Positions 6,699 to 11,024 of a stretch of DNA of 11,024 nt are shown here, in pieces. The position numbers and the translations under genes were made by a program. Origin of the DNA: an uncultured Eubacteriales bacterium (lineage in GTDB: Bacteria > Bacillota > Clostridia > Oscillospirales > Acutalibacteraceae). A model generated the notes under the pieces. That model was given only the letters and a program-made list of their open reading frames with translations, was not told where the DNA came from and ran no database searches. Position 1 is the first letter of the stretch. Each line of letters starts with the position of its first letter. The DNA lies in assembly GCA_948815685.1 (NCBI GenBank), contig CAQJOC010000015.1:1-11024 (forward strand), written 5' to 3'.

Positions 6699-7580
6699 TT
6701 ATTGCATCCTTTTCTTGTCTAAAATTTTAATTATACTTTTTACCGCATCATCGAGCTTAACAACAATCTCTTCTGATTTATGTAATTTTTCATATAATAT
6801 TTTCATTATTCGAGTGATTTGAGGTACCTCTAAACCTAATCTTTTTAATATTTCGGTATTTGAAAACACTTTTGTCGGAGTATCAAACATAGCAAGTGTT
6901 CCTTTATCCAAAATCATTACTTTATCACACATATCAGCAATATCTTCCATTATATGCGAAATAAAAATTACAGTATTTTTTTGGTTACGATGATATGCCG
7001 ATATGGCTTCTAAAATTTGTTTTCTTCCGTTCATATCAAGTCCTGAAGTAGGCTCATCCAATATAAGAACTTCCGGTTCCATTGCAATTATCCCTGCAAT
7101 TGCAGCTCGCCTTTTTTCTCCTCCCGATAAATCAAAAGGAGATTTTATCAATATATCTCTTTGCAGTCCCACAAATTGAGCTGCACTTAAAACTCTAAAA
7201 TTTACATCTTCTTCCGAAAGTCCCTGATTTACGGGTCCGAAGGCGATATCTTCATATACTGTATCTTTAAACAGCTGATGTTCAGGGTATTGAAATGTCA
7301 GTCCGACTTTAAAGTGTACGTTACGGATATCGGAAAAATCTTTCCAAATATCTTTTCCTTTTAAAAATATTTGACCTTCTGTAGGTTTTATAAGTCCGTT
7401 TAAAAGTTGTGCCAAAGTAGATTTTCCCGAACCTGTATGCCCTATGACACCTATAACCTGATTCTCTTCTATGGAAAAACTTATCTTATTAAGCCCATTA
7501 TTTCCGGAATCTGATTTGTTACCGTAAAAATATGAAACATTTTTGGCTTCAATAACTGAAGTTCCTGAAACTTTTGCCAT
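6699..7580 (-). CDS. ecfA2: ECF transporter ATP-binding protein EcfA2 (CbiO2)
   Basis: One of two cytoplasmic ATPases that power the ECF importer, working as a heterodimer with EcfA1. 293 residues. Complete catalytic set: Walker A GHTGSGKST (47-55), Q-loop TFQYPEHQLF with Gln97, signature LSGGEKRRAAIAG (151-163), Walker B VLILDE with Glu176, D-loop SGLD, and switch His209 in FISHIMEDIAD. The C-terminal extension (about 248-293) is the usual EcfA dimer-contact region. The PTSGLD and SGGEKRR variants fit EcfA2 rather than EcfA1. The ATG overlaps the TAA of ecfA1 by one base, and a strong GGAGGGG site lies 5 nt upstream inside that gene. It abuts ecfT with no gap. Confidence 0.95.
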   Translation of the reverse strand: MAKVSGTSVIEAKNVSYFYGNKSDSGNNGLNKISFSIEENQVIGVIGHTGSGKSTLAQLLNGLIKPTEGQIFLKGKDIWKDFSDIRNVHFKVGLTFQYPEHQLFKDTVYEDIAFGPVNQGLSEEDVNFRVLSAAQFVGLQRDILIKSPFDLSGGEKRRAAIAGIIAMEPEVLILDEPTSGLDMNGRKQILEAISAYHRNQKNTVIFISHIMEDIADMCDKVMILDKGTLAMFDTPTKVFSNTEILKRLGLEVPQITRIMKILYEKLHKSEEIVVKLDDAVKSIIKILDKKRMQ

Positions 7581-8431
7581 TATTTCCCCTCCTTCACGAG
7601 CTTAAACAAATTATTTACACATTCTCCCTCATCAAGAGTCTCAGGCAGATTAATCCCTTTTTCCTTTAACCTGTAAATCAAATCCAGACACTGCGAACTG
7701 TCAAGCCCCAAAGTTTTAGAATATGCTTTATTTGAAAGAATATCTTTTAAAACTCCATCTAAAAAAATTGAACCGGATTCCATGGCTATTATTCTGTCTG
7801 CATAAATTAATTCTTCTGTATTATGAGTTATTAAAACAATAGTAGTTCCGTTATCTTTATTTAATTTTAAAAGGGTATTAAGCACATCTTTTCTTCCCTT
7901 AGGGTCAAGCATGGAGGTCGGCTCATCCAAAATAATACAGCAAGGTTCCATCGCAAGTACTCCTGCAATTGCAACACGCTGTTTTTGACCTCCGGACAAC
8001 ATATCCAAAGAAGATTTTCTGAAATCATACATTTCCACAGCTTTAAGTGATTTTTCTACTTTTTTAATTATTTCCTCTGTGGGTAATCCCAAATTTTCCG
8101 GGCCAAATGCAACGTCTTCTTCTACCACGCTTGAAACAATTTGGTTATCAGGATTTTGAAACACCATACCGATTTTTTGTCTGATATCACAAAGTTTATC
8201 TTCATTCTTAGTACTAATACCTTCAACCAAAATTTCTCCCTCATCAGGAAGAAGAATTCCATTAAAATGTTTAGCAAGTGTGGACTTTCCGGAACCATTT
8301 TTTCCTAATATCGCAATAAATTCGCCTTTGTTTATATCAAGATTGATATCCTTAAGGATTATATGTTGTTCTTTTTCGTCTTCACTATATCTAGAAAAGG
8401 TTAAATTCCTTACACTTATCAATTTTTCCAT
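7580..8431 (-). CDS. ecfA1: ECF transporter ATP-binding protein EcfA1 (CbiO1)
   Basis: Partner ATPase of EcfA2. From the chosen ATG (8429-8431) it has 283 residues, the usual length, beginning MEKLISVRNLTF. Walker A GKNGSGKST (43-51), Q-loop VFQNPDNQ with Gln92, signature LSGGQKQRVAIAG (145-157), Walker B CIILDE with Glu170, PTSMLDP (171-177, typical of EcfA1), and His203 in ITHNTEE are all present. The frame stays open upstream to a TTG at 8542 and an ATG at 8536, which would add 37 or 35 residues (KERFKIEKTEEKKINVEK type, Lys/Glu-rich) and overlap the methyltransferase by about 50 bp. I prefer 8431 because homology begins there and an AAAGG/GAGG site precedes it. The extra stretch arises from a tandem duplication (8429-8490). 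Confidence 0.93.
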   Translation of the reverse strand: MEKLISVRNLTFSRYSEDEKEQHIILKDINLDINKGEFIAILGKNGSGKSTLAKHFNGILLPDEGEILVEGISTKNEDKLCDIRQKIGMVFQNPDNQIVSSVVEEDVAFGPENLGLPTEEIIKKVEKSLKAVEMYDFRKSSLDMLSGGQKQRVAIAGVLAMEPCCIILDEPTSMLDPKGRKDVLNTLLKLNKDNGTTIVLITHNTEELIYADRIIAMESGSIFLDGVLKDILSNKAYSKTLGLDSSQCLDLIYRLKEKGINLPETLDEGECVNNLFKLVKEGK

Positions 8432-8490
8432 TTCTGCCTTTTCCTCTTTTGTTTTTTCTACATTTATCTTTTTTTCCTCTGTTTTTTCTA
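8429..8490 (-). repeat. Tandem duplication of the stop/ribosome-site/start block before ecfA1
   Basis: Two units of 30 and 32 bp lie head to tail on the minus strand: 8490-8461 and 8460-8429. Each opens with TAGAAAAAAC, continues with GAGGAAAA-type purine tract, and ends in ATG. The TAG of unit 1 is the methyltransferase stop codon; the ATG of unit 2 is the ecfA1 start. The ATG of unit 1 is immediately followed by the TAG of unit 2, so it would make an AUG-UAG start-stop. In the ecfA1 frame the two units read as EKTEEKKINV and EKTKEEKAEM. Confidence 0.7.
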
Positions 8491-9390
8491 TTTTAAATCT
8501 CTCCTTTCCTTGGCAAGATTTAGATCTGATATCCATATGCAACTTGCTCCCGAAGGCAAAATTCCTTCGGATGTACTAACTTTTAACCCAATTTCGTCTG
8601 ATAATATATTTCCGTTTCTCTTCCTTTTTATTATTTCACAAAGCATATATTCCATTACAGAGGGTGAAAGACCTGTTGTATATGAATTTAAAATGAAAAA
8701 TTTTGCATCTTCAGCCATTATTGATTCGCATAAATTTATAAAGTCATAAATATTATCTTCCAGTCTCCATATTTCTCCACCGCTTCCTCTACCAAACGAT
8801 GGCGGGTCCATAATGATTCCATCATATTTATTTCCTCTTTTTTTCTCTCTTTGCACAAATTTTACACAGTCATCCACAATCCATCGTACAGGTCTTTCTG
8901 AAAGTCCGGACAATTGAGCATTTTCCCTTGCCCATGCGACCATACCTTTAGACGCATCAACATGACAGACTTTCGCACCGGCACTTGCACATGCAAGAGT
9001 TGCCACACCTGTATATGCAAAAAGGTTCAAAATGTTCAGCTGTTTTTTACAATTTGATATTATATTACTGCATAAGTCCCAATTTACCGCCTGTTCGGGA
9101 AAAACTCCGGTATGCTTAAAACCTAAAAGTCCGACCTTTAAGTGAAGTTTTTTATAAGATATCATCCATGACGACTCATCTATAAAATTTAAATTTTCCC
9201 AATGTCCTCCTCCGTTTTTTGAACGATGATAGTGGGCATCTGCACTGTTCCATCCCGGATGAAGTTTTTCTGTTTTCCATATAATCTGTGGGTCGGGGCG
9301 TATAAGTATTTTATTCCCCCATCTTTCAAGTCTTTCTCCGCAAGACGTATCTATTAATTCATAATCTTCCCAAAATTCCGCAGTCCTCAT
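8488..9390 (-). CDS. Class I SAM-dependent methyltransferase, COG1092 (RlmI/RlmK-related), probable rRNA methyltransferase
   Basis: 300 residues. The SAM-binding Rossmann fold is shown by ILNLFAYTGVATLA (120-133, motif I), the acidic strand end VCHVDAS with Asp145, VDDCVKFV (172-179), and the catalytic motif MDPPSFGRG (194-202). The NLFAYTG and DPPSFGRG pairing is typical of the COG1092 methyltransferases, whose characterised members RlmI and RlmK methylate 23S rRNA. This protein lacks the N-terminal PUA domain of RlmI; instead residues 1-80 (with IWKTEKLHPGW and HYHRSKNGGGHW) form a compact lead-in seen in shorter relatives. The target nucleotide is not known. ATG start with AAGGTG 6 nt upstream, preceded by a polypurine repeat leader. 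The stop TAG is part of a duplicated block leading to ecfA1, 56 bp downstream, so co-transcription with the ECF genes is likely. Confidence 0.88.
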   Translation of the reverse strand: MRTAEFWEDYELIDTSCGERLERWGNKILIRPDPQIIWKTEKLHPGWNSADAHYHRSKNGGGHWENLNFIDESSWMISYKKLHLKVGLLGFKHTGVFPEQAVNWDLCSNIISNCKKQLNILNLFAYTGVATLACASAGAKVCHVDASKGMVAWARENAQLSGLSERPVRWIVDDCVKFVQREKKRGNKYDGIIMDPPSFGRGSGGEIWRLEDNIYDFINLCESIMAEDAKFFILNSYTTGLSPSVMEYMLCEIIKRKRNGNILSDEIGLKVSTSEGILPSGASCIWISDLNLAKERRDLK

Positions 9391-9866
9391 TTTTTACACC
9401 TTTTTATTTTTACTTTTCTTCCTTACTTTTCTTTTTCACTTTTCTTTTTCACTTTTTCTTTTTTACCTTTTTTATATCCTTTCATATTCTTTTGTGCTAT
9501 TTTATTTCCTTTTTATTATATGTAAATTTTAAACAGACAAATTGAACCTTAGTAAACTTTTATTTTTAGGTATGTACATTAAACAAATTACTGCATTTTA
9601 GTTGATTTTTGAATAGTATATCCTTTAAATTCGTCATTTTTATTCTCAAAATAGAAAAACAGCGATGTAAAATTTATATAAAAATTAACAATATATTGTC
9701 TAAACTGAAAAGTACGCCCAAAATAAATAATTTTAATATTTTAAATAGTTCATCGATTTCATTTGTAAAACTTTTTGCATTTGGTCCTTTGTTTCATTTA
9801 AAAAGTTTATAAAAAAACGCTTTCCTGTTTACTGTATAGATTTATTTTTCAAACTGTCTGATATAT
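9391..9866. other. Spacer between glmM and the methyltransferase gene
   Basis: 476 bp without a firm gene. Nearest the methyltransferase is a polypurine (minus strand) tract with a 13-bp repeat (9412-9464). A minus-strand TATAAT (9515-9520) has only a poorly spaced TTGTCT (9535-9540, 14-bp gap) as -35, so the promoter is uncertain. A 20-codon Lys-rich frame (9423-9485, minus) overlaps the repeats. Between 9588 and 9841 minus-strand frames read like an interrupted protein (see findings). No clear terminator after glmM: the T-run at about 9810-9816 is preceded by only a 4-bp stem. Confidence 0.55.
9412..9464 (-). repeat. 13-bp polypurine tandem repeat in the methyltransferase leader
   Basis: On the plus strand ACTTTTCTTTTTC occurs perfectly at 9425-9437 and 9438-9450, with degenerate copies at 9412-9424 (ACTTTTCTTCCTT) and 9451-9464 (one extra T). 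On the transcribed strand this gives GAAAAAGAAAAGT units, all purine but one base, ending about 22 nt before the start codon at 9390. Thirteen is not a multiple of three, so the array is not coding in a fixed frame. Confidence 0.75.
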
Positions 9867-11024
9867 TTAAGAAAGCCTTTCCAAAATTTTTCCTCCGACC
9901 TTTTCTGCGATATTTTGACTTTGTTCCATATCCATACATTCAACCATTACTCTGATAAGAGGTTCTGTTCCGGATTCCCTGACAATAATTCTTCCGTTTC
10001 CATTTAACCTTTCTTGAACTTCTGAAATAGTTTTTAAAACCATCTCATCATTATTTATTAAACATTTTTTATTATTATCTACATTTACGTTGACTATAAC
10101 TTGCGGAAAAATAGTGAAAATATTTTTCGCTTCCGAAAGTTTCATTTTTTTTCTTTTAAGCACATTTATAAGCTGTATAGCCGTTAATTCTCCGTCTCCC
10201 GTTGTAGAAAAATCATGAAATATAATATGACCGGACTGCTCTCCACCGAAATTGTATCCGTTTGCAAGCATATTTTCAAGGACATATCTGTCTCCGACTT
10301 TTGTTGCTTCAAAATTAATTCCATTTTTTTTACAAAATTCCCAAAAACCCATATTAGTCATAACTGTTCCCACTATTGTATTTTTGGCAAGTTTACCACG
10401 CTCAAACATATCTAAAGCACAAATTGCCATTATAGCATCTCCGTCTGCTTTTTCTCCATTTTCATCAACCGCTATGCACCTGTCCGCATCTCCGTCAAAT
10501 GCTATACCCAAATCCATATGATTTTTAACAACATAATCAGATAAACTTTTTAAATTAGTCGAACCGCACTTTTCATTTATGTTTGTTCCGTTAGGAGTAT
10601 TATGTAAAACATGGCATTCTGCACCCAAATCTCTGAAAAGTTCTTCCGCAATTTCATATGCCGAACCATTTGCACAATCCACTGCAATCTTCATTCCTCC
10701 AAAATCTCCTTGTACAGTAGACTTCAAGTGATTTACATAATCAAACAAAGCATCACTTCCGTAATCCACCTCCCCGATATCTGCACAAGTCGGATATTTA
10801 TACGATAAAAGCCCCTCAAATACTAAATATTCAATTCTATCTTCAATTTTATCAGGGAGCTTATATCCGTTTTCGTCAAAAATCTTAATCCCATTAAATT
10901 GATATGAATTATGAGACGCCGAAACCATTATTCCGGCATCAGCACCATATGCCTTAACCAAAAAAGCCACAGCAGGAGTAGAAATTATTCCTACAACTAA
11001 AACATCTCCCCCAGCCGAACATAT
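9867..11024 (-). CDS. glmM: Phosphoglucosamine mutase GlmM (N-terminus cut by window edge)
   Basis: Interconverts glucosamine-6-phosphate and glucosamine-1-phosphate on the way to UDP-GlcNAc for peptidoglycan. 385 residues are visible; the frame is open to the window edge, so about 60-65 N-terminal residues of the usual ~450 lie outside. An internal GTG at 10968-10970 (valine in TPAVAFLVKAYG) is not the start, since the family sequence CSAGGDVLVVGIISTPA precedes it. Visible motifs: active-site phosphoserine loop VSASHN (catalytic Ser at visible residue 37), metal-binding loop FDGDADR (176-182), sugar-binding GGEQSGH (260-266), and phosphate-binding loop RESGTEPLIR (349-358). These distinguish GlmM from phosphomannomutase of the same superfamily. 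glmS is not adjacent within the window, and no glmS ribozyme is evident downstream. Confidence 0.95.
   Translation of the reverse strand: MCSAGGDVLVVGIISTPAVAFLVKAYGADAGIMVSASHNSYQFNGIKIFDENGYKLPDKIEDRIEYLVFEGLLSYKYPTCADIGEVDYGSDALFDYVNHLKSTVQGDFGGMKIAVDCANGSAYEIAEELFRDLGAECHVLHNTPNGTNINEKCGSTNLKSLSDYVVKNHMDLGIAFDGDADRCIAVDENGEKADGDAIMAICALDMFERGKLAKNTIVGTVMTNMGFWEFCKKNGINFEATKVGDRYVLENMLANGYNFGGEQSGHIIFHDFSTTGDGELTAIQLINVLKRKKMKLSEAKNIFTIFPQVIVNVNVDNNKKCLINNDEMVLKTISEVQERLNGNGRIIVRESGTEPLIRVMVECMDMEQSQNIAEKVGGKILERLS

Noticed and set aside
8280..8579. Plus-strand 99-codon reading frame across the ecfA1 start
   Set aside because: Antisense to ecfA1 and the methyltransferase; Ser/Phe-rich because it reads the complement of Lys/Glu-rich purine sequence.
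9609..9812. Plus-strand 67-codon reading frame in the glmM-methyltransferase spacer
   Set aside because: It starts at a TTG with no ribosome site, is biased to Ile/Lys/Asn/Phe as expected of AT-rich DNA, and the opposite strand reads more like protein.
10215..10521. Plus-strand reading frames of 66 and 89 codons
   Set aside because: Antisense to conserved glmM motifs; no ribosome sites or recognisable domains.
1..11024. CRISPR array, tRNA/rRNA genes, T-box or other riboswitches, defence genes
   Set aside because: No regularly spaced repeats with unique spacers, no tRNA-like folds or conserved riboswitch cores noticed by eye; the leaders with assignable promoters are only about 30 nt.

Overview
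The window is AT-rich DNA, and every gene I can support lies on the minus strand. GTG and TTG starts, purine-rich ribosome binding sites, an ECF (energy-coupling factor) vitamin-transporter module and a DUF5711-like protein point to an anaerobic low-G+C Bacillota (Clostridia-type) chromosome. This assignment is inference from gene content; there is no rRNA or marker gene to prove it.

Read in the direction of transcription (high to low coordinates), the window starts inside glmM (phosphoglucosamine mutase, N-terminus off the edge at 11024). About 480 bp without a solid gene follows, holding a 13-bp polypurine repeat and a possible gene remnant. Next comes a tight cluster: a COG1092-type SAM methyltransferase, ecfA1, ecfA2, ecfT and truA. 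From ecfA1 to truA the genes abut or overlap (1-bp overlap, 0-bp gap, 34-bp overlap), so they are almost certainly one transcript. EcfA1, EcfA2 and EcfT form a complete group II ECF energy-coupling module with no S component beside it, so it probably serves substrate-binding subunits encoded elsewhere. TruA is a tRNA pseudouridine synthase that commonly travels with this module.

Beyond truA lies 459 bp of very AT-rich spacer. It is followed by a single membrane-anchored DUF5711-like protein with an unusually cysteine-rich outer domain, a 411-bp spacer with a promoter and a palindrome, and a secreted lipase-like (Mbeg1/class 3 lipase type) alpha/beta hydrolase. Its stop codon abuts one end of a 185-bp element with 14-bp terminal inverted repeats (12/14 match), probably a MITE or insertion-sequence remnant.

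The last block is a polar amino-acid ABC transporter operon with its own promoter: a fused substrate-binding/permease protein (GlnP-like) overlapping by 14 bp a GlnQ-like ATPase that runs off the window at base 1.

I see no wholly new multi-gene system. The most unusual items are the inverted-repeat element at 2081-2265, a duplicated stop/ribosome-site/start block in front of ecfA1 that creates an AUG-UAG start-stop, the polypurine repeat leader of the methyltransferase, and the cysteine-rich DUF5711-like protein.
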